Assembly: GCF_047344985.1 (NCBI RefSeq)
Contig: NZ_CP178861.1
Span: 186,001 to 250,000, forward strand
DNA: 64,000 nt
Source: Bdellovibrio sp047344985
Lineage (GTDB): Bacteria > Bdellovibrionota > Bdellovibrionia > Bdellovibrionales > Bdellovibrionaceae
Direction of reading: 5' to 3'
A model generated the notes under the pieces. It made no database searches. It saw nothing but the letters and a program-made list of their open reading frames with translations, and was not told the origin of the DNA. Position 1 is the stretch's first letter, and every line of letters starts with the position of its first letter. Shown here piece after piece: positions 17,691 to 26,288 of the stretch. The position numbers were made by a program, and so were the translations under genes.

Positions 17691-19766
17691 ATGGCCTCTA
17701 AGATTGATCTTCATTCGTTGGTCACCAATTGGCAGAACTCAAGCACTCAAGCTAAAGAGCATTGGAGTGGCTCCTTCGAAGAGTATCTTGATCTTGTAAA
17801 ACAAAATCCAAAAATTACGCGAAATGCTTACCAACGCATGTATGACATGATTGTTGAAGAGGGCACAGAGACGTATATCGATTTCAAAAAAGAAGTCGTT
17901 CGCTATAAATTTTTCGACGACATCCATAACAACGGCAAAGACGCGGTCTTCGGACTTGATGTTCAACTGATGAAGTTGGTGAATGTTTTAAAAGCGGCGG
18001 CTCTTGGTTATGGAACCGAGAAGCGTGTGATTCTTCTTCACGGCCCGGTGGGAAGTGCGAAATCCACAATCTGCCGTATGCTGAAAAAAGGCCTTGAGCG
18101 CTACTCGCACTCAAAAGAAGGCGCGGTTTACACATTTGAATGGATCGATGAAAAATTGGAACTTGATGGCATTCTTGGTAAGGGAGTGAAAGCCTTCCCC
18201 TCGCCGATGAACGAGGAACCTCTTCTTCTGATTCCAGAAGAACTGCGTCCTCAAGTGTTCGAGTCCATCAACAAAGGACAAGAAGGTTCATACCGCGTGC
18301 AATTAGAAGGAGAGCTCAGCCCTCCTTCTCGTTTTATCTTTAAATCTTTAATGGAAAGATACCAAGGCGATTTGATGAAAGTTCTTTCGCACGTGCGTGT
18401 GAAGCGTCTGTTCATCTCTGAAGCCGATCGTATCGGTATCGGTACTTTCCAACCGAAAGATGAAAAGAACCAAGACTCTACGGAATTAACTGGTGATATC
18501 AATTACCGTAAGATCGCCGAGTACGGATCTGATTCCGATCCTCGCGCATTTAACTTTGACGGGGAGTTCAACGTTGCCAATCGCGGGATGATTGAATTTG
18601 TCGAGGTGTTGAAACTTGATGTGGCCTTCTTGTACGATTTGCTAGGTGCTTCGCAAGAACACAGAGTGAAACCTAAGAAGTTTGCGCAGACTCATATCGA
18701 TGAAGTGATCATCGGTCACACCAATGAGCCGGAGTACCGTCGTCTTCAAGATAACGAATTCATGGAAGCCCTTCGTGACCGTACTGTGAAAATTGACATT
18801 CCGTACATCACTCGTTGGAGAGATGAGATCAATATCTATAAGCGCGATTTCAACTCGCAAAAAGTACGCGGTATCAGTATCGCGCCTCACACAGTAGAAA
18901 TGGCGGCGATGTGGGCGATCCTCACTCGTTTGGAAAAACCGAAGAAAGCAAACCTCACTCGTTTGCAAAAGTTGAAACTCTATAACGGTAAAACTTTGCC
19001 GAACTATACGGAGGACAACGTGCGTGAGCTTCGTAAGGAAGCCAACCGCGAAGGTCTTGAAGGTATCTCGGCTCGTTATATCCAAGATAAACTTTCAAAC
19101 GCTCTTGTGGCGGCTCAACAGTCCAACAAAGGTTCTGTGAATCCGTTCATGGTGTTTAAAGAACTTGAATCCGGTCTTAAAAATCATTCACTCATTTCAA
19201 GTGAAGAATTGAAAACCGAGTACAAGGAACTCTTGGGCGTTGTGATGCAGGAATACGAAGAGATCATCAAAGCTGAAGTGCAAAGAGCGATCAGTGCTGA
19301 TGAAGGTGCAATGCAACGTTTGACAGCGAATTATATCGATAACGTTAAAGCGTACACTCAGCGCGAAAAGGTTCGTAACCAGTTTACTGGTAACGATGAA
19401 GAACCAGATGAGCGTTTGATGCGTTCGATTGAAGAGAAAATTGAAATTCCTGAATCTCGCAAAGACGATTTCCGTCGCGAGATCATGAATTACATCGGGG
19501 CTTTGGCTTTGGAAGGCAAGAAGTTCAATTACAAAATGAACGAACGTCTTCATAAGGCGATTGAGCTGAAACTTTTCGAAGACCAAAAAGACAGTATCAA
19601 GTTGACGACTCTTGTGAGCAATGTGGCTGACAAAGACACTCAAGAAAAAATTGATATTGTTAAAACCCGTCTCATCAAGGACTTCGGGTACGATGAGATC
19701 TCTGCGACAGACGTTTTACACTATGTTGCAAGTATCTTCGCTCGAGGGGACGTAAAGAATAAATAA
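17691..19766 (+). CDS. prkA: PrkA/YeaG serine protein kinase (AAA+ fold)
   Basis: 691-residue PrkA (YeaG). N-terminal AAA+ part has Walker A LLHGPVGSAKST (about 116-127); FISEADRIGIGTFQPKDEKNQDSTELTG and the IIGHTNEPEY motif are typical of the family. The C-terminal third is the helical PrkA domain. PrkA proteins act in stationary-phase, nitrogen-starvation and sporulation responses. ATG 17691 chosen: GGAGAG precedes it. The next gene starts on the last base of this stop codon, and yeaH and spoVR follow, a conserved trio in many Proteobacteria. A -10-like CATAAT lies near 17640. Confidence 0.95.
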   Translation: MASKIDLHSLVTNWQNSSTQAKEHWSGSFEEYLDLVKQNPKITRNAYQRMYDMIVEEGTETYIDFKKEVVRYKFFDDIHNNGKDAVFGLDVQLMKLVNVLKAAALGYGTEKRVILLHGPVGSAKSTICRMLKKGLERYSHSKEGAVYTFEWIDEKLELDGILGKGVKAFPSPMNEEPLLLIPEELRPQVFESINKGQEGSYRVQLEGELSPPSRFIFKSLMERYQGDLMKVLSHVRVKRLFISEADRIGIGTFQPKDEKNQDSTELTGDINYRKIAEYGSDSDPRAFNFDGEFNVANRGMIEFVEVLKLDVAFLYDLLGASQEHRVKPKKFAQTHIDEVIIGHTNEPEYRRLQDNEFMEALRDRTVKIDIPYITRWRDEINIYKRDFNSQKVRGISIAPHTVEMAAMWAILTRLEKPKKANLTRLQKLKLYNGKTLPNYTEDNVRELRKEANREGLEGISARYIQDKLSNALVAAQQSNKGSVNPFMVFKELESGLKNHSLISSEELKTEYKELLGVVMQEYEEIIKAEVQRAISADEGAMQRLTANYIDNVKAYTQREKVRNQFTGNDEEPDERLMRSIEEKIEIPESRKDDFRREIMNYIGALALEGKKFNYKMNERLHKAIELKLFEDQKDSIKLTTLVSNVADKDTQEKIDIVKTRLIKDFGYDEISATDVLHYVASIFARGDVKNK

Positions 19767-20863
19767 TGTCGATACGTGAAGACCACAACAGATTTAGAGA
19801 GATCGTAAAGGGTAAGGTTAAAGAAGACCTACGCAAATACGTCTCTCAGGGTGAGATGATCGGGAAGCGCGAAGACGAGTTCGTAAAAATTCCGCTTCCT
19901 CGTATCGATATTCCAAACTTCCGCTACGGCCCCAAACAACAAGGCGGGGTCGGTCAAGGTGAGGGTCAGCCCGGTCAAGACGTGGGTGACCCAGGTGAAG
20001 GTGGACAAGGTCAAGCCGGTGAAGCTCCAGGGGAACATCTTCTGGAAGTGGAACTTACAATGGAAGAACTGGCTGATATCTTGGGCGAAAAGCTTCAGCT
20101 TCCGCGCATTGAACCTAAAGGATCTAAAAACATTGATTCCATGAAGACGAAATTCACAGGCCTTGCGCCCGTGGGACCGGAAGGTCTTCGTCATTTCAAA
20201 TCTTCCTATAAGAGAGCTTTAAAACGCATGGTGGGTTCAGGAACTTACAATCCTGAAGAACCGCTGGTTCTGCCGATCCGTCGTGATATGCAGTACAAAT
20301 CGTTTAAAAAAGTTCAGCAACCGCAAACACAAGCGGTTGTGATTTATATGATGGACGTTTCTGGAAGTATGGGAGACGAACAAAAAGAAATCGTTCGTCT
20401 TGAAAGCTTCTGGATCAATACGTGGTTGAAAAAACATTATAAGGGTCTTGAGACAAGATTCATTATTCACGATGCCGCGGCTAAAGAAGTCGATGAAGAC
20501 ACTTTCTTTAGAACCAGCGAATCGGGTGGTACGTTGATCAGCTCGGCTTATAAACTTTGCCAAGAGATCATCGAAAAAGATTATCCAGTAGCTGATTGGA
20601 ATATTTATCCATTCCATTTTAGTGACGGCGACAACTGGTCTGGCGAAGACACTCGTCTTTGCGTAAAGATGCTGACAGAGTTTTTCCTTCCTAACTGCAA
20701 CGTCTTTAGTTACGGGCAGGTGGAAAGTAAATACGGAAGCGGTCAGTTCTTAAAAGACCTGCAAAAAGAATTTGGCTCTGATGAAAGACTGACTCTCAGC
20801 CAAATTGAAAGCCGCGATAAGATTTTAGATTCCATCAAAGATTTCTTAGGAAAGGGCCGGTAG
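19766..20863 (+). CDS. yeaH: DUF444/YeaH family protein with vWA domain
   Basis: 365-residue member of the YeaH/YhbH (UPF0229, DUF444) family, partner of PrkA. A Gly/Gln/Pro-rich low-complexity linker (about 50-95, repeated GQ and PG) separates an N-terminal basic helix from the C-terminal domain. That domain contains a von Willebrand A metal site DVSGSMG (about 198) and FSDGDNWSGED (about 287). The ATG shares one base with the prkA stop. Three short hairpins follow before spoVR. Confidence 0.93.
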   Translation: MSIREDHNRFREIVKGKVKEDLRKYVSQGEMIGKREDEFVKIPLPRIDIPNFRYGPKQQGGVGQGEGQPGQDVGDPGEGGQGQAGEAPGEHLLEVELTMEELADILGEKLQLPRIEPKGSKNIDSMKTKFTGLAPVGPEGLRHFKSSYKRALKRMVGSGTYNPEEPLVLPIRRDMQYKSFKKVQQPQTQAVVIYMMDVSGSMGDEQKEIVRLESFWINTWLKKHYKGLETRFIIHDAAAKEVDEDTFFRTSESGGTLISSAYKLCQEIIEKDYPVADWNIYPFHFSDGDNWSGEDTRLCVKMLTEFFLPNCNVFSYGQVESKYGSGQFLKDLQKEFGSDERLTLSQIESRDKILDSIKDFLGKGR

Positions 20864-20916
20864 GGCGGCGGACGCCGGCAGAGCAGAGGGCCAAAGGCCC
20901 GGAGCTGAAGCAGCTC
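20856..20916 (+). other. Three consecutive hairpins in the yeaH-spoVR gap
   Basis: Stem 1: GCCGG 20856-20860 with CCGGC 20875-20879, spanning the yeaH stop. Stem 2: GGGCC 20888-20892, loop AAA, GGCCC 20896-20900. Stem 3: GAGCTG 20902-20907, loop AAG, CAGCTC 20911-20916. The tract is much richer in G and C than its surroundings. No T-run follows, so mRNA processing, stabilisation or translational control is likelier than termination. Confidence 0.6.
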
Positions 20917-20934
20917 GTGAATTGGAGTAGTGTA

Positions 20935-22464
20935 ATGGCTAATTTAACTCCCGAATTAGAAGCAGAAAGAAAAAGAATCTGGCAAATCGCAAAAGACGCG
21001 GGACTGGATTGCTTTGAAACGATCTTTGAATTGATCACTTACGATCAAATCAATCAGTTCGCGGCTTACGGCGGGTTCCCAGTACGCTATCCGCACTGGA
21101 AATTCGGGATGGAGTACGAGCATCTTTCTAAGAGCTACGAATACGGTCTTTCAAAAATTTACGAAATGGTGATCAATACCGATCCTTGCTACGCGTACCT
21201 GATGGAAGGTAACGCAATGATGGATCAAAAACTCGTGATGGCTCACGTTTATGGTCACTGCGATTTCTTTAAGAATAATATTTGGTTCTCAAAAACAAAT
21301 CGCAAGATGATGGACCAAATGGCGAATCATGCGACACGCATTCGTCGTTACATGGATCGTTACGGTCAAGACGTCGTCGAAAATTTCATCGACGTCTGTT
21401 TAAGTCTTGAAAACTTGATCGACCGCTACAGTCCTTATGTGGAAAAGTCTGTGGCTAAGCCTGAAGAGCCGCGTGCAGCTCAGGAACCGAATTATCTTTT
21501 GCGTGTAGATCGCTCTTATATGCGCGACTACATCAATCCGCCTTCGTTTGTTGAAGAACAACGTCGTAAGGCAGAACAAGAAGCACAAGAAAAAGCGCAG
21601 CGTTTTCCAAGTGAACCTGAAAAAGATATTTTGAATTTCTTTATTCATTATGCGCCACTCACAGATTGGCAGCAGGATGTGCTTTCGATCATTCGTGATG
21701 AGGCTTATTATTTTTCTCCGCAAGGTATGACAAAGACCATGAATGAGGGATGGGCGTCGTATTGGCATTCCAAACTCATGACGACAAAGATTTTGAATGA
21801 CTCAGAGATCATCGACTTTGCCGATCATCACAGTGGTACGATGGCAATGGCTCCGAATGGGTACAATCCCTATAAGGTCGGCATTGAACTTTTCCGCGAC
21901 ATTGAAGAGCGTTGGAACAAAGGTCAGTTCGGTCGCGAGTGGGAACAGTGTGACGATGTTCGCGAAAGAAAACACTGGGATAAAAAATTAAATCTCGGTC
22001 GCGAAAAGATCTTTGAAGTTCGCAAAGTGTGCAACGATGTGACTTTCATCGATCAGTTCCTCACAGAAGACTTCTGTGTGCGGAATAAATTGTTTGTGTA
22101 CAAGTTTAATAAGAAAACCGGAAAGTTTGAGGTTGATACCAAAGACTTCAAAGCTATCAAAGCACAGTTATTGTTCCATATGACGAACTTCGGGCAGCCG
22201 ATTATTCGCATTGAAGACGCCAACTTTGAAAATCGTGGAGAGCTTCTTTTGACTCATCTCCATGAAGGCATTGATATGCAGCCGGATTTTATGAGTGAAA
22301 CTTTGAAGAACGTTTTCAAAATTTGGAAACGCCCGGTGAACATAGCGACAGTGATGGATGAAACCCCGCAGCTTTTTAGATTCGACGGAAAGGAGTATAC
22401 ACAGCACAAGCTGGGTGAAGGCCCAAGCCCGAATCCTTCGAATCAAGAAAGCTCAGGATCATGA
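20935..22464 (+). CDS. spoVR: SpoVR/YcgB family protein
   Basis: 509-residue SpoVR-like protein. Typical segments: YPHWKFGMEYEHLSKSYEYG, AHVYGHCDFFKNN, MNEGWASYWHSKLM (about 270) and GYNPYKVGIELFRDIEERW. SpoVR was named for spore cortex formation in Bacillus, but is widespread in non-sporulating Proteobacteria beside prkA and yeaH; its biochemical activity is unknown. ATG 20935 chosen because GGAG sits seven bases upstream; GTG 20917 lies inside the third hairpin. The stop overlaps the next start by 4 bp. Confidence 0.94.
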   Translation: MANLTPELEAERKRIWQIAKDAGLDCFETIFELITYDQINQFAAYGGFPVRYPHWKFGMEYEHLSKSYEYGLSKIYEMVINTDPCYAYLMEGNAMMDQKLVMAHVYGHCDFFKNNIWFSKTNRKMMDQMANHATRIRRYMDRYGQDVVENFIDVCLSLENLIDRYSPYVEKSVAKPEEPRAAQEPNYLLRVDRSYMRDYINPPSFVEEQRRKAEQEAQEKAQRFPSEPEKDILNFFIHYAPLTDWQQDVLSIIRDEAYYFSPQGMTKTMNEGWASYWHSKLMTTKILNDSEIIDFADHHSGTMAMAPNGYNPYKVGIELFRDIEERWNKGQFGREWEQCDDVRERKHWDKKLNLGREKIFEVRKVCNDVTFIDQFLTEDFCVRNKLFVYKFNKKTGKFEVDTKDFKAIKAQLLFHMTNFGQPIIRIEDANFENRGELLLTHLHEGIDMQPDFMSETLKNVFKIWKRPVNIATVMDETPQLFRFDGKEYTQHKLGEGPSPNPSNQESSGS

Positions 22465-22823
22465 AGAATACTCGCTTAGTTTTTAGTACCGATCCCAAAG
22501 ACAATATCAAATGTCCTCAGTGCAAAGAATTGATGGCGGAATGTCGCTGTCGTCCTGAGGATTCTGTTAAAGAAGGACAATTCACTGTCATCTTCCGCCT
22601 TGAAAAGGGCGGCAGAGGCGGGAAAACGGTCACAGTCATGGATGGCTTTCCTCGCAACGAGGATTATCTCAAAACGCTCGCTAAAGAACTTAAAGCGAAA
22701 TGCGGAGTCGGTGGTACTCACATTTTGTCAGAAAAAAGTGGCATCATCGAAATTCAAGGTGATAAAAGGGATCAGCTGAAGAAGATCCTTGACGGAAAGC
22801 ATATCAAATATAAGGGTGTTTAA
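22461..22823 (+). CDS. SUI1/eIF1-type translation factor (YciH family)
   Basis: 120 residues. The C-terminal 75 are a SUI1 domain: VIFRLEKGGRGGKTVTVMDG and LKAKCGVGGTH are near-identical to bacterial YciH and eIF1. The N-terminus holds a small Cys cluster (CPQCKELMAECRC), possibly a zinc knuckle, as in some YciH proteins. YciH reduces translation from poor start sites under stress in E. coli. The 4-bp overlap with spoVR places a translation factor in the prkA operon, consistent with a starvation programme (inference). Confidence 0.9.
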   Translation: MKNTRLVFSTDPKDNIKCPQCKELMAECRCRPEDSVKEGQFTVIFRLEKGGRGGKTVTVMDGFPRNEDYLKTLAKELKAKCGVGGTHILSEKSGIIEIQGDKRDQLKKILDGKHIKYKGV

Positions 22824-22876
22824 AACTGGACCCCGTACTGCTTGTTTTTTTAGCCTGATCGGGTGATGCTTCAAAT

Positions 22877-23590
22877 ATGAACATGTTTACGGCGAATCCA
22901 AGAGGTGCAGACTTGGCTGCTAAAAAGATTGTAATTGTAGATGACTATGAAGAGAGCTGTAAGCTTCTGGCTGAGATTTTAAGCTCTACCTACGAGTGCT
23001 CGTACACTTCCGACAGCACATCTGCAGTAAAGCTTATTAATGAAAAAAGACCGGATCTTATTCTTCTAGATTATAAAATGCCTGGAGTGATGGGCGTTGA
23101 TGTTTGTCGTATGGTTCGGGAAACAGAATCAACGAAAAACACACCGATCATTTTTGTTTCTGGTGCGGCAACGATTGATGAAAGAATCAAAGCTTTTGAA
23201 ACCGGCGCTGATGATTTCATTTCTAAACCTTTCCACGTGAAAGAGTTGATTCTTAGAATTAAAGCGCGCTTGTCAGAAAAAGAACCGGAAATGGCTTCTG
23301 AACTTGTTGCTGCAAACTTGCGTATGAATCTTTTGTCTCGCCAAGTTTTCGTTGATGGTGAAGAAGTGAATCTCACGCCTAAGCAGTTTGATATTTTAAA
23401 ATTGCTTGTCGCTGGCAAAAACAATCTTGTCACGCGTGATAAGTGCTTGTCAGAGATTTGGGGAGACACGGAAGTGACTTCACGTAACGTGGATTCTCAG
23501 ATCAACTACTTGAAACGCAAAATTGCAAAATTCAACGGGCGCATCGTGGCTGTCCCTTCTTTGGGTTATAGATTGGAAGCGCAGGAATAG
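22877..23590 (+). CDS. OmpR/PhoB-type response regulator
   Basis: 237 residues: receiver domain (about 18-130) with acidic pocket VDD, phospho-acceptor Asp65 in LLDYKMPG, and SKPF lysine; then a winged-helix DNA-binding domain (about 145-235, LTPKQFDILKLLVAG ... RNVDSQINYLKRKI ... VPSLGYRLE). A short N-terminal extension of about 17 residues precedes the receiver. 53 bp after the SUI1 gene, so it could be the last gene of the prkA operon or have its own promoter. No cognate kinase is adjacent. Confidence 0.93.
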   Translation: MNMFTANPRGADLAAKKIVIVDDYEESCKLLAEILSSTYECSYTSDSTSAVKLINEKRPDLILLDYKMPGVMGVDVCRMVRETESTKNTPIIFVSGAATIDERIKAFETGADDFISKPFHVKELILRIKARLSEKEPEMASELVAANLRMNLLSRQVFVDGEEVNLTPKQFDILKLLVAGKNNLVTRDKCLSEIWGDTEVTSRNVDSQINYLKRKIAKFNGRIVAVPSLGYRLEAQE

Positions 23591-23669
23591 TCTTGCGCTG
23601 TCCTTTTATAAGGCCGACCTAAGTCCAGCTCTCTTTTAGCGAATCCATAAAAATCCGATAAGAAAGTCT

Positions 23670-24614
23670 ATGCATCTACGTCGGATTTCACTCTTAATTC
23701 TGTTTCTTTTTACTCTTCCTGTTTGGGCCATCAGTCCCGAGTTGTTGTGTGATCAAGTTAAGATCGAAGAGCTGACGCCGTCTGAAAGAGCCAATATGGA
23801 AGAGGTCTGCATGTATGCAGGCCAGTACCAAGAGTCTTCTCTTCCGGATGCGAATGCCACATTCTCAAAAAAATTTCGCGACGGAAAAGCCAATGTCTAT
23901 GACTACTCGGATTTTTTCAATAGCTTCACGAAGTCTTTAAACTCCGTCAATCGCGCTGAGAAGTGTGACCCGAAGAAAGACAATCCCCGTGTTGCTTATC
24001 CCAGCGTGAATATCGAAAAAACGGCAGCCGGAACAATTCCCGTGTCAGTTGTAAAAGAAGAAGAGCTTAATAAAATCTTCTCTGAACTTTCTAAAGATCC
24101 TAAATATGCTTTTGATGTTGTTGAAAATGGCTGTTGGGCAAGAGCGCATATCATGGCGCGTGAGTTAGAAAAACGCGGCATTCGTGTGGCGAAAATTTTC
24201 GCAGAAGGTGCTTTGGCTGTTGAAACTAAAAAGGCCCTCAATGGTGAAGGAGTGATGTGGACTTATCACGTGGCTCCGGTGATCGCCGTTGAAACGAAGA
24301 ACGGTGTGGAATTGCGAGTGATTGATCCTGCGATGTTTGACCGTGCGGTTCCTGTGAAAACGTGGACCGATAAAATGCTTCCGAACAAACAGTTTAAAGA
24401 CAATGTTGAACTTTATATGACGGATCGTTTTGTTTTAGATCCTCTTCGGGGAGGAAGTCTTAAATCTATTCACGATGATCCAAGTCGTGGCCGTTGGCAT
24501 ATTGCTGAAACGGTGATGGCGGAGCAAGAACTGGAAATGCGTCGTCGCGATTTAGAGGATCGCGAAATTCAAAAAGCCTATTTCAAAAAACTTCAACAAG
24601 AAGGAAAGTTATGA
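23670..24614 (+). CDS. Secreted protein-glutaminase-like deamidase
   Basis: 314 residues with signal peptide (cleavage near VWA-IS). The central region matches the protein-glutaminase family: Cys155 in NGCWARAHIMARELEKRG, His200 in WTYHVAPVIAVE and Asp219 in VIDPAMFDRAVPV, the Cys-His-Asp triad order of the transglutaminase-like fold. Such enzymes deamidate glutamine side chains in proteins. There is about 110 residues of extra sequence before the core, possibly a propeptide as in the Chryseobacterium enzyme, and an acidic/basic helical tail after it. The stop overlaps the next gene by 4 bp. Deamidase activity is inferred from the motifs. Confidence 0.75.
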   Translation: MHLRRISLLILFLFTLPVWAISPELLCDQVKIEELTPSERANMEEVCMYAGQYQESSLPDANATFSKKFRDGKANVYDYSDFFNSFTKSLNSVNRAEKCDPKKDNPRVAYPSVNIEKTAAGTIPVSVVKEEELNKIFSELSKDPKYAFDVVENGCWARAHIMARELEKRGIRVAKIFAEGALAVETKKALNGEGVMWTYHVAPVIAVETKNGVELRVIDPAMFDRAVPVKTWTDKMLPNKQFKDNVELYMTDRFVLDPLRGGSLKSIHDDPSRGRWHIAETVMAEQELEMRRRDLEDREIQKAYFKKLQQEGKL

Positions 24615-24892
24615 AGTATTTAATCGCGACACTTTTTCTTTTTGTGGGTATCTCGGTTTTTGCTAATGAAATACCGACTTTCAAGACGCAGAACTTTATT
24701 GATCGCGTTTACAAAATCAAAACGATCAAAGAAAAGTCGTTCATCACTTTTCACCGCGAACCAGTTCTGTATGAAATCGAGCAGAATAAAACGGTTTTGA
24801 GTAAACTTGAAAAAAGTCAGAAGACCCAAAAGCCTGTCGCAGTGACAGTGGACCCTCTGACAAGAAAAATCTTAGAAGTGAAAGGCCCCTAG
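24611..24892 (+). CDS. Small exported protein coupled to the glutaminase-like gene
   Basis: 93 residues: signal peptide (cleavage near VFA-NE), then about 75 residues, basic, ending VTVDPLTRKILEVKGP. No family recognised. The ATGA overlap with the glutaminase-like gene suggests co-translation in the same compartment; an inhibitor, chaperone or accessory subunit would fit but nothing shows which. Its stop overlaps the convergent helicase stop by 4 bp (CTAG). Confidence 0.7.
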   Translation: MKYLIATLFLFVGISVFANEIPTFKTQNFIDRVYKIKTIKEKSFITFHREPVLYEIEQNKTVLSKLEKSQKTQKPVAVTVDPLTRKILEVKGP

Positions 24893-26259
24893 TTGCGGGG
24901 ACCTTTTTTACCAGAAAACTTTTTGTGAGGACCGCCACCGCCTTTAGATGGATGTCCGCCACCTTTGGGTGCGCCACCACTTTTTGCTTGGTGTCCTCCA
25001 CCTTTATTGCCGAAAGGTCTTTTCTTTGCGTAGTTGCGCTGCTTGTTTTCCTTTTTCTGGCCTTCAAGCATCGCCTTAGCTTTGCCAGGGCTCATCACAG
25101 CCGCTTTTTCAATCGCCTCGGAATGGAAAGGTTGATTTTTATCTAAAGGGATCGGCTGACGAGTGATCTTTTCAATCGCAAAGATGAAAGATCTTTCTTC
25201 CGCTGTCGCAAAAGAGATCGACTGTCCTGAAGCTCCGGCACGCGCTGTTCTTCCGATACGGTGAACGTAGCTTTCAGGAATGTGCGGGATTTCAAGATTA
25301 ATTACGTGAGTGATGCCTTCAATATCAATTCCGCGCGCTGCGATTTCAGTCGCTACCAACACACGAATTTTACCTGTGCGGAAATCCTCAAGGGCTCTTT
25401 GACGAGCCGACTGAGATTTATCGCCGTGAATGCCTGCAGCTTCCACTCCCGCTTTCACAAGTTTATCTACTACGCGATTCGCTCCGTATTTCATTTGCAC
25501 GAAGACCAAGACTTTAAAAAGATCGTTGTCTTTCAAGAGATGCAAAAGAAGATCCAGCTTATCTTTTTTCTCAACATACATCACACGCTGTTCGACTTTT
25601 TCAGCTGTCGATGATGTCGGAGTCACTTCTACTTTTTTTGGATTCACCAAAATGCTATGAGCCAGCTTTTGAATCTCTGGCGGCATAGTTGCAGAGAAAA
25701 ACAAGTTGTGACGTTTCTTCGGCAGAAGCGGCACAATTTTTTTAATATCTTGCATGAAACCCATATCGAGCATGCGATCGGCTTCATCTAAAACAAAAAT
25801 CTCAACACGGTCTAAGTGTAAAAACTTTTGTTGATACAAATCCATCAAGCGACCCGGAGTCGCAATCAAGATATCCACACCTTCTTGCAATGCCTTCACT
25901 TGTGGAGCTTGCCCGACACCACCAAAGATCACGGCGTGTTTTAGTTTTAAATGATTGCTATAAGCCACGATGTTTTCGTGGATTTGAATCGCAAGTTCAC
26001 GTGTCGGAGTCAGAATCAAAGCGCGAGGACGTCTGGCTTCACGGCGCGTTTGATGTTTAGAAAGATTTTGCAACATCGGCAAAGAAAACGCCGCTGTTTT
26101 TCCAGTTCCAGTTTGAGCGATCCCCAAAAGGTCGTGCCCTTCAAGAATAACAGGAATCGCCGCCAATTGAATTGGGGTTGGATGTTCGTAACCTGCTTCT
26201 TTTAAAGAAAATTGAAGAGGAGCAATTAAAGGGAGATCAGTAAATTTTGTCGTTGTCAT
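24889..26259 (-). CDS. DEAD-box RNA helicase, RhlE-like
   Basis: 456-residue cytoplasmic RNA helicase. All motifs are present: Q motif GYEHPTPIQ, I AQTGTGKT, Ia PTRELA, II DEAD, III SAT, V and VI HRIGRTARAG. After the core (about residue 380) comes a basic, Gly/Lys/His-rich tail (KSGGAPKGGGHPSKGGGG), typical of RhlE-like proteins and used for RNA binding. ATG 26259 (MTTTKFTDL) chosen over 26286 because the family begins there. Roles in ribosome assembly or RNA decay are likely. Confidence 0.93.
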   Translation of the reverse strand: MTTTKFTDLPLIAPLQFSLKEAGYEHPTPIQLAAIPVILEGHDLLGIAQTGTGKTAAFSLPMLQNLSKHQTRREARRPRALILTPTRELAIQIHENIVAYSNHLKLKHAVIFGGVGQAPQVKALQEGVDILIATPGRLMDLYQQKFLHLDRVEIFVLDEADRMLDMGFMQDIKKIVPLLPKKRHNLFFSATMPPEIQKLAHSILVNPKKVEVTPTSSTAEKVEQRVMYVEKKDKLDLLLHLLKDNDLFKVLVFVQMKYGANRVVDKLVKAGVEAAGIHGDKSQSARQRALEDFRTGKIRVLVATEIAARGIDIEGITHVINLEIPHIPESYVHRIGRTARAGASGQSISFATAEERSFIFAIEKITRQPIPLDKNQPFHSEAIEKAAVMSPGKAKAMLEGQKKENKQRNYAKKRPFGNKGGGHQAKSGGAPKGGGHPSKGGGGPHKKFSGKKGPRN

Positions 26260-26288
26260 GAAAGGCCACTTGTAACAGCCCCCCAAGA

